Source: Paracoccaceae bacterium
Lineage (GTDB): Bacteria > Pseudomonadota > Alphaproteobacteria > Rhodobacterales > Rhodobacteraceae
Length of the DNA stretch: 9,194 nucleotides
Reading direction: 5' to 3'
Assembly (NCBI GenBank): GCA_020832725.1
Contig: JAFIEC010000165.1
Coordinates: forward strand, 1 to 9,194
The position numbers were made by a program, and so were the translations under genes. A model generated the notes under the pieces. It saw only the letters and a list, made by a program, of their open reading frames with translations. It was not told the origin of the DNA and did not search any database. Position 1 is the stretch's first letter; each line of letters begins with the position of its first letter. This document shows positions 1-6,894 of the stretch, one piece after another.

Positions 1-527
1 TCGGCCTCGGGCACACCCGCGTCGTAGGCCGCCCTGATCTGCCAGGCCAAACCATCCCAGGCCCCATTGCACACCTGCACCGCACAGGCCGCCATATGCA
101 CCAGCCGCGCCTCTGCCCCCTGCCCCGCATCCACGACCGAGCGGCGCCATTCGGCCTCGAGGTCGAGTTCGGGGAAATGCGCCGCCCAGTGATCCTTGAC
201 GAAGCGAAACGCGCGAAATCCGCAGACCGTGGCCGTGAGCGACAGCACCGCCCTCGTCTCGGCCTGCGTTCCGCCGGCGGCCCTGAATTTCGGAATATGG
301 TGGGTAGCGATCGCCTCGTCGGTGGCAATCAGGATGGCCAGCCAGACGAATTCGCGATCATGATGCGACAGTACCCGGTCAGCGAGGGCCAGTGCCGTAT
401 AGGCCGCATCATAGGCCTGAAGCAGATCCGGCGCGGTCAGCGCCATCAGCCCGTGATGGGGCAACAGGTAGCCGCGCTTGGCGCGCACCTCCTCCAGCCG
501 GGCCGCAAGGTCATGAGGCGTGGTCAA
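1..527 (-). CDS. Carboxymuconolactone decarboxylase/AhpD-like protein, partial (3' end off window)
   Basis: The reading frame is open for 175 codons from a TTG at 525-527 to the left edge, so the C-terminus is missing. The TTG is the only credible start: it follows an AAGGAG at 535-540 with 7 bases between them, and the in-frame codons just upstream offer no ATG or GTG. Residues about 55-110 and 138-175 look like two copies of the helical CMD repeat, with a helix, an H-rich turn (THHIPKFRAAGG) and a second helix (QIRAAYDAGV). The AhpD CxxC pair is absent from the first repeat, where aspartate, glutamate and alanine stand instead, so a peroxidase-reductase role is unlikely. The family includes ring-cleavage decarboxylases and many uncharacterised members. 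The gene overlaps the end of the GMC gene by 17 bases, so it is the next gene of the operon and probably cytoplasmic. Family assignment is fairly likely; the reaction is unknown. Confidence 0.62.
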   Translation of the reverse strand, partial: MTTPHDLAARLEEVRAKRGYLLPHHGLMALTAPDLLQAYDAAYTALALADRVLSHHDREFVWLAILIATDEAIATHHIPKFRAAGGTQAETRAVLSLTATVCGFRAFRFVKDHWAAHFPELDLEAEWRRSVVDAGQGAEARLVHMAACAVQVCNGAWDGLAWQIRAAYDAGVPEA

Positions 528-2169
528 GCTCCGGCTCCTTCCGGCTGAGACCCAGATCGGTCGCGATGAACTCGGCCGCGCGGGCCCCTATCATCATGCT
601 GGGCGCATGGGTGTTGCAACCGGGCATGGCCGGCATGACCGAGGCATCCGCCACCCGCAGCCCCTCCACCCCGTGCACTCGCAGACGGCTGTCGGTCACG
701 GCCATCGCATCAATGCCCATGCGGCAGGTACCGACCGGATGGAACACCGTGTCTGCGTTGGCGCGGATCCACGCATCGAGATCGGCATCGCTCTGCCGCG
801 CATGGCCGGGGGCACGCTCGGCCCCCCGCCAGCGGTCAAAAGGCGCCTGGGCGAAGATGTCGCGCAGCGCCCGGACACCCGCGCGCAGCATCGCGATATC
901 GACAGGCGCCGAGAGGTAATTCCCGCGAATGAGAGGGGCCAGCAGCGGATCGCCAGAGCGCAGGGCGACCTCGCCCCGGCTTTCTGGGCGAAGCTGGTAG
1001 ATATTGGCAAAGAACCCGTGCCCCGCCCCGGGCCGACCCCGCGAGAAGGGCATCCTGACTGCGGCGGTCGACAGCCCCGGCAGGAAATGCGCCTGCAGAT
1101 CCGGCTCGGAGCGCGACGGATCGGAGCGCAGGAACGCCCCCACCTCCAGCGGAAAGCGGGCGGCGGGGCCGGTCCCCGAGACAAGCGCCTGTCCGAGCGC
1201 GAGGGCCGCGCGGTCCGCGCGCAGCAGCGCATGCAGGGTTATCGGCTCGGTGCAATCGTGCTCCACCCGCACGAGAAGATGATCCTGCAGGTTCTGTCCC
1301 ACGCCGGGCAGATCGGTCCGCACCTCTATGTCATGCGCGCGCAGGGCCTCGGCCGGGCCGATACCGGAGAGCATCAGGATCTGGGGCGTGTTCACAGTGC
1401 CCGCCGACAGCACCACCTCATGGGCGGCATGCACCTGCAACCGCCTGCCGCCAAGCGCCACCTCCACCCCTTTGGCGCGGCCCCGCTCCAGCATCAGGCC
1501 CAGAACATGCCCGCCGGTCAGAACCTGCAGGTTCGCCCGCCCGCGCAACGGGGCCAGATAGGCATTGGCCGCGCTGACACGGCGTCCGCCAGAAATGGTG
1601 AAATCATACTGCCCCACGCCCTCGGGTGCGGGGCCGTTGAAATCCTCGGCAAGCGGATGTCCTGCGGCCTGCCCGGCCTCGAGGAACGCCTGTGACAAAG
1701 GGTGCAGACGCTCCAGCCGCGTTACCGGCTGGGGGCCGGAACCGCCGTGCCACGGGCTGTCACCCCGCCAGTAGCATTCGATCGCGCGATAGGCAGGCAG
1801 CACCTTTTCCCATGTCCAGTCAGGCAGGCCGCGTTGCGCCCAACCGTCATAGTCGGACGGCGTGCCGCGCGTCCAGACCATGCCGTTGATCGCCGACGAG
1901 CCCCCCAGAACCTTGCCGCGCGGCCAGAACAGCCGACGATTGTTCAGGCCGGGCTCGGGTTCGGAATGGTAGAACCAGTTGGCATGCCGCCCACGCAGAA
2001 GGACCCCCGTCATCAGTGGCACCCGCAGAAGCGGGTTCCAGTCCCGCCCCCCCGCCTCGATCAGCAGCACCCGGCAGGCGGGATCGCGGGCCAGCGTGCC
2101 AGCAAGCACCGCGCCCGCGGAACCGGCCCCCACGACGACGACATCTGCCGCGAAGCGCTCTGTCATCAT
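511..2169 (-). CDS. GMC family FAD-dependent oxidoreductase (choline dehydrogenase-like alcohol dehydrogenase)
   Basis: This 552-residue protein has the normal GMC length and architecture. An N-terminal FAD-binding GAGSAG lies at residues 14-19 with the ribose-binding acid in LLIEAG near 38. The first GMC signature (GKVLGGSSAINGM) lies at 85-97 and the second (SAGTVNTPQILMLSGIGP) at 255-272. The C-terminal active site has His477 in HPVGTCRMG and His521 in NTHAPSMMIG. The family oxidises primary or secondary alcohols to carbonyls. A His-His pair is typical of glucose oxidase and aryl-alcohol oxidase; choline-type enzymes usually carry Asn at the second position, so choline is not a safe substrate. 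No signal peptide is seen, which points to a cytoplasmic enzyme. Two consecutive ATGs can start it; the first overlaps the stop of the upstream OYE-like gene as ATGATGA. It probably oxidises an alcohol made or exposed by the neighbouring enzymes. The family is certain; the substrate is unknown. Confidence 0.95.
   Translation of the reverse strand: MMTERFAADVVVVGAGSAGAVLAGTLARDPACRVLLIEAGGRDWNPLLRVPLMTGVLLRGRHANWFYHSEPEPGLNNRRLFWPRGKVLGGSSAINGMVWTRGTPSDYDGWAQRGLPDWTWEKVLPAYRAIECYWRGDSPWHGGSGPQPVTRLERLHPLSQAFLEAGQAAGHPLAEDFNGPAPEGVGQYDFTISGGRRVSAANAYLAPLRGRANLQVLTGGHVLGLMLERGRAKGVEVALGGRRLQVHAAHEVVLSAGTVNTPQILMLSGIGPAEALRAHDIEVRTDLPGVGQNLQDHLLVRVEHDCTEPITLHALLRADRAALALGQALVSGTGPAARFPLEVGAFLRSDPSRSEPDLQAHFLPGLSTAAVRMPFSRGRPGAGHGFFANIYQLRPESRGEVALRSGDPLLAPLIRGNYLSAPVDIAMLRAGVRALRDIFAQAPFDRWRGAERAPGHARQSDADLDAWIRANADTVFHPVGTCRMGIDAMAVTDSRLRVHGVEGLRVADASVMPAMPGCNTHAPSMMIGARAAEFIATDLGLSRKEPELDHAS
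535..540 (-). promoter_or_regulatory. Shine-Dalgarno site deciding the TTG start of the CMD-like gene
   Basis: On the minus strand the sequence reads AAGGAG, followed by 7 bases and then TTG. It lies inside the last codons of the GMC gene. It is what supports the rare TTG start, because no ATG or GTG in the same frame is nearby. Confidence 0.6.
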
Positions 2170-4157
2170 CCCGCCTGCAAGGTGCGGGCCACGCGATCGT
2201 GCAAGGCGCGGGCCACGCGATGGGCATCATGCATCGCCTCGAGCAGGCTGCGCGGCGCTGCGGCGTCACCCACAGGCCGCACGTCGCAGCCAACGTCCTC
2301 CAGCGCGGATTGCAGCGCAAAGGCCCCCTCGCCCCGGCCTGCGTGAAAGATCGTCGAGAAGGGACCGAGGCGGAGCGTTTCCGGCGCGTGGCGGTTGCGG
2401 CACAGGAGGCGTCCGTCCGCCTCTGCCTCCAGCGGCACCATGCCCGGCCGCATCGCGACCCCAAGGCCCGCCAGACGTTCCAGCGCGGTCATGCGCGAAT
2501 AGACGGTGACCGCCCACAACGGCCCGTCGGGACGGCTGATGATGCTGACCCGCGCCCCGGCCCGTGCCAGCGTCTCGGCGGCTGTCAGCGTGGCCCAGCC
2601 GCCCGCTTCGTCCCAGATCGCGCCCTCGTCCCCCGCCTGCCCGGCCTCGGGGGACAGTGCCGCGATGACCGGGCGCAGACGTGCGCCCTTGAGGCTGGGG
2701 GCGACGGCCACCGGTCCGGTGGCCAGGATGACGCAATCCGCCCCGTGGGACACAACCGACTCCACGTCGGCGTCGCGCCCCATCTCGATGCGCGCGCCGG
2801 AGTGAGTCACCTGCCGCACCAGCCAGTCGCGCATCCTGTGAAGATCGCCCCGGCCCGCGCCGGTACCCGCCACCACAAGCTGCCCGCCCAGCGTGTCCGA
2901 GCGCTCCCACAGGGTGACGTCATGCCCGGCAAGTGCCGCAAGCCGCGCCGCCTCCAGCCCTGCGGGGCCACCTCCCAGGACCAGCACCCGGCGCGGGTCG
3001 GCCACCGGGGCCGGGCGTTCGGGCCATGAGGCCTCGCGCCCCACCCTCGGGTTCATCATGCAGGTGATGGGGCGGTGGAGCGCCACCTGTTCGAGGCAGA
3101 AATTGTTGGCCACACATGGGCGGATGTCGTCCTCCCGCCCGGCCCGCGCCTTTTCGAGCAGGGCCGGATCCGCCATCTGGGCGCGATTCATCCCGACCAT
3201 GTCGAGGCCCCGCGCGAGTGCCGCTTCGGCATGTTCCAGCCGCGCATAGCGGTTGGCGGTGAGCAGCGGCATCGCGCCAATGACCTCGCGCAGGCGCAGG
3301 GTCTGTTCCAGAAAGGGATGCGGTGGCGCGCTCATGTCGGCGACGTGATGGCCGATGGAGGGCACCTGATATGCCGCCACCGAGGCATTCACGAAGGCCA
3401 CGCCCGGCACCGCCGACGCCGCCCCGGCAACCCGGAGCTGGTCCTCCTCGCTCAGCCCCTCGCCCTCGGGCATCAGGTCGGCCACGCTCAGGCGCACGCC
3501 CACAGGCACGCGTTCGCCCACGGCCGCGATCACGGCCGCGAGCACTTCCAGCGGATAGCGCATGCGGTTCTCGAGGCTGCCTCCCCACGCGTCGGTGCGC
3601 CGGTTGGCACCGGGCGACAGGAACTGGTGCAGCAGGTGGCCATGGCCCAGATGTACCTCCATGCCCTCGAAACCCGCCTCCACCGCCAGCTGGGCCGCCT
3701 CGACATAGGCGGCGCGAACGGCATCCATCTCGCGCCGCGTCATGGCATGGGGCATCTCACCCCCCGCGACCCAGGGCACCGCCGAGGGACCCCATGCGGG
3801 CAGACGGTCCACCGCATTCTCGCCGTGGCGACCGGCGTGGGTGATCTGGACAAAGATGCGGGCGCCTTCGCGCCGGACGGCCTCGACCATCGCGCGCAGG
3901 CCCGGAAGGGCCTCCCGATCCGACCCGGAGAGCCCGCCGGAGCGTCCCAGCGACGTGCGATGCACGCGCAGCGGCTCGACGATGACAAGGCCCGCCCCGC
4001 CGCGCGCCCGCTCGGCCAGATAGGCGGCGTGCTCGGGTGTCGGCAGGAAATCGCGCGCGAAATTGGTCGTGTGCGCCGGAAGGAAGATGCGGTTGCGGAT
4101 CTCCACGCCGCCAAGCGTGAAGGGACGGAACACATGGGGATAGCGGGTGTCTGTCAT
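2166..4157 (-). CDS. NADH:flavin oxidoreductase, Old Yellow Enzyme/2,4-dienoyl-CoA reductase/trimethylamine dehydrogenase-like
   Basis: This 663-residue protein has two parts. Residues 1-345 form an FMN-binding TIM barrel (start RYPHVFRPFTLGGVEIRNRI; RRTDAWGGSLENRMRYPLEV at 186-205). A cysteine cluster and a C-terminal FAD/nucleotide-binding module follow, with GGGPAG at 395-400, the acidic residue E418, and ATGP at 479-482. Related enzymes reduce alkenes conjugated to a carbonyl or thioester, or demethylate amines. Two key sites differ from the usual. The [4Fe-4S] motif reads C348-x2-N351-x2-C354-x11-C366, so the second cysteine is asparagine. In the active-site motif His169-x2-His172-x-His174, the usual proton-donor tyrosine is His174. 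The start ATG follows the stop of the preceding small gene by six bases, with GAGGG overlapping that stop. It ends in an overlap with the GMC gene. The fold is certain; whether it is a reductase or a demethylase is open. Confidence 0.92.
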   Translation of the reverse strand: MTDTRYPHVFRPFTLGGVEIRNRIFLPAHTTNFARDFLPTPEHAAYLAERARGGAGLVIVEPLRVHRTSLGRSGGLSGSDREALPGLRAMVEAVRREGARIFVQITHAGRHGENAVDRLPAWGPSAVPWVAGGEMPHAMTRREMDAVRAAYVEAAQLAVEAGFEGMEVHLGHGHLLHQFLSPGANRRTDAWGGSLENRMRYPLEVLAAVIAAVGERVPVGVRLSVADLMPEGEGLSEEDQLRVAGAASAVPGVAFVNASVAAYQVPSIGHHVADMSAPPHPFLEQTLRLREVIGAMPLLTANRYARLEHAEAALARGLDMVGMNRAQMADPALLEKARAGREDDIRPCVANNFCLEQVALHRPITCMMNPRVGREASWPERPAPVADPRRVLVLGGGPAGLEAARLAALAGHDVTLWERSDTLGGQLVVAGTGAGRGDLHRMRDWLVRQVTHSGARIEMGRDADVESVVSHGADCVILATGPVAVAPSLKGARLRPVIAALSPEAGQAGDEGAIWDEAGGWATLTAAETLARAGARVSIISRPDGPLWAVTVYSRMTALERLAGLGVAMRPGMVPLEAEADGRLLCRNRHAPETLRLGPFSTIFHAGRGEGAFALQSALEDVGCDVRPVGDAAAPRSLLEAMHDAHRVARALHDRVARTLQAG
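2176..2221. repeat. Short tandem direct repeat, 24-base period, in the C-terminal codons of the OYE-like gene
   Basis: Positions 2176-2197 and 2200-2221 are the same 22 bases with one difference (T at 2183, C at 2207). The period of 24 keeps the frame, so the protein ends with an 8-residue near-duplication, RVARALHD then RVARTLQA. It looks like a local in-frame duplication that extended the C-terminal helix. Confidence 0.7.
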
Positions 4158-4163
4158 GGGCCC

Positions 4164-4529
4164 TCAGAGCGTTGCAGTGCCGGCGGGCAGGCGCTCACCG
4201 GTCTCGCGGTCCACCAGGTGCAGTTCCACGTACACCTTGCCGGTACCGCCGTGATCGAGCCCCGTGTCAAAGCAATCGAAATTGCGGTAGCGCGCACTGA
4301 TCGGGTGCAGCCCCTCGGCAGCCCTGTCCTGCGCCAGCAGCAGCGCAGGCTGAAGCCGGGCGATGATGCCGAGGCACAGGTTGGCCGAGGACCGCTCCGG
4401 GTCGAGCCGGCCCTTGAGGTCGAAGACAAAGGTCTCGCCCTCGCGGATATGGTTGGCACAAAAGAAGGCGTGGGTGACCGTGGCCACGATGTCATGACGC
4501 GCGGGATCCGGGGTGAAGGTGGCACTCAT
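4164..4529 (-). CDS. Small conserved protein resembling TIGR04076, second of a paralogous pair
   Basis: This 121-residue protein has no signal peptide or membrane segment. It aligns with the product of the gene just upstream. From C24 to G94 the match has no gap, and by hand count the two share about 31 of 80 aligned positions. Shared landmarks are IV-x-TVT at 14-19, C24, REG at 29-31, VFD at 35-37, LC at 51-52, DRAAEGL at 68-74 and C86. Three cysteines (24, 52, 86) are kept in both, which suggests a metal, cluster or redox site. The layout (C, then xxG and a VFD strand, a cysteine in the middle, a late cysteine before a strand) resembles the uncharacterised family TIGR04076. That link is from memory of the family pattern. 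Its start overlaps the stop of its partner as ATGA, and the OYE-like gene begins six bases after its stop. No function is known; a subunit or partner of the flavoprotein is a guess. Confidence 0.8.
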   Translation of the reverse strand: MSATFTPDPARHDIVATVTHAFFCANHIREGETFVFDLKGRLDPERSSANLCLGIIARLQPALLLAQDRAAEGLHPISARYRNFDCFDTGLDHGGTGKVYVELHLVDRETGERLPAGTATL

Positions 4530-5044
4530 GCCTCGGGCTCCTCTTCGACAAGGCCAAGCATCCGGGCCGTTACGGGTTCATGCGTGTCGCTGCGCCGCAT
4601 ATGCACCTTGCACAAGGCCTTGGAGGCACCCTCGTCCGGGCCGGTCATGGGACATTCATGATAGCGCCAGATGCAGGTGAGCGGATTGAGCCCTTCGGCA
4701 GCGCGGTCGAAGGTCATGTAGAAGATCGACAGGACAGGCGACATCAGATGCACGCAGAGCGGTGCGTCCGACAGGGCGGGCTTCACCTTGTGTCGCATGT
4801 CGAAGACGATCTGCTGTCCTTCCCGGACCCCGCAGCCACATCCGCCGGGAGAAGAGGTGACGGTGACCACGATCTCGAAATCGTCCAGCCATGTATGGCC
4901 AAGGTGCCGGCGCGCCGAGAACAGGTTCTTGGCTTCGGGCGACATGCGGGCGAGGTCGTCCTCGGTCAGGCCCAACGCGCGGCGAAGCTGCTCCTTCATC
5001 TCGTCGAGGTTGTCGTCCTCCTGGACATAGTAGGGATCGATCAT
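4526..5044 (-). CDS. Small conserved protein resembling TIGR04076, first of a paralogous pair, with N-terminal helical extension
   Basis: I start this at the ATG at 5042-5044, giving 172 residues, because GGAGG at 5050-5054 sits five bases ahead of it. An in-frame ATG at 5056 would add only four residues and itself overlaps that site. The first 50 residues are acidic and helical (LDEMKEQLRRALGLTEDD) and have no counterpart in the paralogue. The remainder matches the downstream protein, with REG, VFD and DRAAEGL motifs and cysteines at 69, 97 and 131 equivalent to 24, 52 and 86 there. It also has extra cysteines at 71, 124 and 145. The paired CGCG at 69-72 is notable. Soluble and probably cytoplasmic. 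Its stop overlaps the next start by four bases, which favours equal synthesis and perhaps a heterodimer. The function is unknown. Confidence 0.8.
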   Translation of the reverse strand: MIDPYYVQEDDNLDEMKEQLRRALGLTEDDLARMSPEAKNLFSARRHLGHTWLDDFEIVVTVTSSPGGCGCGVREGQQIVFDMRHKVKPALSDAPLCVHLMSPVLSIFYMTFDRAAEGLNPLTCIWRYHECPMTGPDEGASKALCKVHMRRSDTHEPVTARMLGLVEEEPEA

Positions 5045-5049
5045 GGCAT

Positions 5050-5054
5050 CCTCC
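5050..5054 (-). promoter_or_regulatory. Shine-Dalgarno site choosing the start of the first TIGR04076-like gene
   Basis: GGAGG on the minus strand, five bases ahead of the ATG at 5044. It overlaps the alternative upstream ATG at 5056, which has no comparable site of its own. Confidence 0.6.
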
Positions 5055-5061
5055 ATGCATG

Positions 5062-5805
5062 TCAGATGGCGGTGACGCCGCCATCCACAACCATCACGTG
5101 CCCCGTCACAAAGGCCGCCGCCGGGGCGGCCAGGAACAGGGCCGCGCGCGCGACCTCGTCGGCGGAGCCGAAGCGGCCAAGGGGCACGGCTGCGCGCAGC
5201 CTGTCGGCGCGCTCCCCATCGGACCGGGCAAGTGCTGTCATCGGCGTCTCGATCGGGCCGGGTGCCACGGCGTTCACACGCGCCCCGAAGGCTGCAAACT
5301 CGATGGAAAGGGTTCGGGCCAACGCACTCACCCCACCCTTGGAGGCCGCATAGGCCGTCGCCCGCGGATGGCCTACCAGGCCCAGCTGGCTGGAGAACAG
5401 CACAAGGCTGCCCGACCCCTGCGCCCGGAAGACCGGCTCTACTGCGCGGGCGACATGGTAAGGCCCGTCAAGGTTGATGGCCAGCACGCGCCGCCAGTCC
5501 TCGGGTCCGGTCTCGGCGAGGCCGCGATGCTCGAACACGCCCGCCGTCATCACGACTCCGTCCAGCCCGCCCAGCGCATCCGCAGCCGCCGAAACCGCCA
5601 GCGCCACGGCCTCGGGCCGGGTCACATCGCAGGCGGTGACTTGGGCGAGGCCCGGCGGGACTGTCTCGCCCTCAAGACAGCTCGCGGCAACCCGCGCGCC
5701 CGCCGCCAGCGCCAGTGTCACGCAAGCAGCCCCGATGCCCGAGCCCGCGCCGATGACGAGAAGGCGCAGCCCATCCAGCGGCACCAGGGGCGCGGGCGCG
5801 GTCAT
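5062..5805 (-). CDS. Short-chain dehydrogenase/reductase (classical SDR)
   Basis: This 247-residue protein has the classical SDR length and Rossmann fold. The nucleotide-binding loop GAGSGIG is at residues 19-25. The strand-4 motif reads TAG at 87-89, where NAG is common. The active site has Asn111, Ser139, Tyr152 and Lys156 (YAASK). PG at 182-183 and the C-terminal GHVMVVDGG at 235-243 complete the family pattern. These enzymes interconvert alcohols and carbonyls with NAD(H) or NADP(H). The end of the second strand (RVAASCLE) has neither the usual aspartate of NAD enzymes nor an obvious arginine pair, so the cofactor cannot be read. The start ATG overlaps the stop of the methyltransferase gene as ATGA, with AAGG just upstream. 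The next gene starts 17 bases after its stop. It is probably a pathway step on the same substrate as the GMC or OYE-like enzyme. The family is certain; the substrate is not known. Confidence 0.94.
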   Translation of the reverse strand: MTAPAPLVPLDGLRLLVIGAGSGIGAACVTLALAAGARVAASCLEGETVPPGLAQVTACDVTRPEAVALAVSAAADALGGLDGVVMTAGVFEHRGLAETGPEDWRRVLAINLDGPYHVARAVEPVFRAQGSGSLVLFSSQLGLVGHPRATAYAASKGGVSALARTLSIEFAAFGARVNAVAPGPIETPMTALARSDGERADRLRAAVPLGRFGSADEVARAALFLAAPAAAFVTGHVMVVDGGVTAI

Positions 5806-6878
5806 GCCGCCTTGCGCGCCACGATCAGCGTCCAGGGAAAGCGCCAGGCGGTATTCTCGGGCGACAGCGCGCCGGTGAACTCCTCGAAGGGAACGATCTC
5901 CAGATCGTCGAAGCCTGCCTCGCGATGCGCGGCCTCGATATCCATGCGGTTGAGCGGCGGCATGAACGGCTCGTTGTTGCGCCGCGAATGCCCGTTGTGG
6001 ATGAACTCGCGAAACAGGTCGTCGCGCACAAGGAAATCCAGGTGCACCGACACACCGCCCGGGGCAAGCAGCCGGTGGCTTTCCTTCAGGACCTTCTCGA
6101 TATGGCGGGGCGGCATCTCGTGCAGGACCATGGTCGAGGTCACGATGTCATAGGCCCCTTCCTCCAGACCCGTATCCGCCGCGTCAGCCTGCCGGAACGT
6201 GACGTTGCGCGCCTGATCCTCGGAGGCGCGACGCGCCGCCAGCCGCAGGCAGGGGGCGGAAAGCTCCACGCCCACCACCTCTATGCCGGGATGATCCATG
6301 TAGAAGGGACGCGTGCTGCCGCCGAAACCACAGCCAAGATCGGCCACCCGCTGCACCTCGCGGCCGGCCCGGGACAGGGCTTCGGCGGTCAGCCTGTGGT
6401 GCAGGCTCTCGGATTTCCTCAGCATCGGCGCGGTGGATTTCGCGCCCCGTTCGTAGACATAGCCCGCAATCTCGTCGCTCCAGACACCGCCCGGGTGCTG
6501 GTGGATGTCGATCGAGGTATAGTATTCCGGCTGCTCGAAACCGGGATCGAGCTGCAACAGGCGCTCCTCCACCGGTGCGGCAAGCTCGCGTGCCAGATGC
6601 TCGCGGAATTGCGCGTAATGCACCGCAAGACCGTGGCGGCCGGAATATTTCATCCGCTGCTGGTGGCGTTCGAACCAGCCGAAGAACTGATAGGTGGTGT
6701 CGTCGCGCATCAATGCCTCCACCTCTTCGGCGGTGGCAGGCGCGGCACCCTCGGACAGCTTTTCCTCGTAGGCGCGGCGAACCTCCGGCAACATCTGCCG
6801 GGTCCAGAACATCTTGCAATCCAGCACGAAGGACTGGAACGCATCAAAGGGTCGATGGGTCGGGATCTGGTCGAGCAT
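5802..6878 (-). CDS. Class I SAM-dependent methyltransferase with long N-terminal extension
   Basis: The ATG at 6876-6878 is chosen because AGGGGAG at 6885-6891 precedes it by six bases, and because a longer frame to 7058 would run through the neighbouring gene as low-complexity arginine-serine sequence. The product is 358 residues. The catalytic half carries motif I, DLGCGFGG, at 180-187; the ribose-binding acid Glu205 in VVGVELS; an aspartate in QADAAD near 232; and TMVLHEMP at 249-256 followed by LLAPGG at 270-275. The first 170 residues are not part of the common fold. They are helical, with many aromatic residues, and contain a distinctive SIDIHQHPGGVW at 122-133. That region may form a substrate lid or a separate binding domain. 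The protein is soluble. Whether it methylates a small molecule of the pathway or another target is unknown. It lies 16 bases after the small helical gene and overlaps the SDR gene by four bases. Confidence 0.9.
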   Translation of the reverse strand: MLDQIPTHRPFDAFQSFVLDCKMFWTRQMLPEVRRAYEEKLSEGAAPATAEEVEALMRDDTTYQFFGWFERHQQRMKYSGRHGLAVHYAQFREHLARELAAPVEERLLQLDPGFEQPEYYTSIDIHQHPGGVWSDEIAGYVYERGAKSTAPMLRKSESLHHRLTAEALSRAGREVQRVADLGCGFGGSTRPFYMDHPGIEVVGVELSAPCLRLAARRASEDQARNVTFRQADAADTGLEEGAYDIVTSTMVLHEMPPRHIEKVLKESHRLLAPGGVSVHLDFLVRDDLFREFIHNGHSRRNNEPFMPPLNRMDIEAAHREAGFDDLEIVPFEEFTGALSPENTAWRFPWTLIVARKAA

Positions 6879-6884
6879 CTCTCT

Positions 6885-6891
6885 CTCCCCT
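6885..6891 (-). promoter_or_regulatory. Shine-Dalgarno site deciding the methyltransferase start
   Basis: AGGGGAG on the minus strand, six bases ahead of the ATG at 6878, in the 16-base gap after the stop of the helical protein gene. It supports the 358-residue product over a longer upstream start. Confidence 0.55.
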
Positions 6892-6894
6892 GGC

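Noticed and set aside
96..548. 150-codon open frame on the plus strand
   Set aside because: The opposite strand holds a CMD-like frame open to the edge with a ribosome-binding site; the plus product has no recognisable features.
520..1695. 391-codon open frame on the plus strand
   Set aside because: It is a mirror frame of the GMC gene, whose minus-strand product has full family signatures.
511..2169. Naming the GMC gene betA (choline dehydrogenase)
   Set aside because: The second catalytic residue is His, and no betaine aldehyde dehydrogenase or bet regulator is seen in the window.
2166..4157. Naming the OYE-like gene fadH (2,4-dienoyl-CoA reductase)
   Set aside because: The proton-donor tyrosine and one cluster cysteine differ, and no fatty-acid degradation gene is nearby.
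3075..4661. 528-codon open frame on the plus strand
   Set aside because: It lies opposite the OYE-like gene and one small gene. Its translation is rich in Arg, His and Gly with no domain pattern, as expected opposite GC-rich genes.
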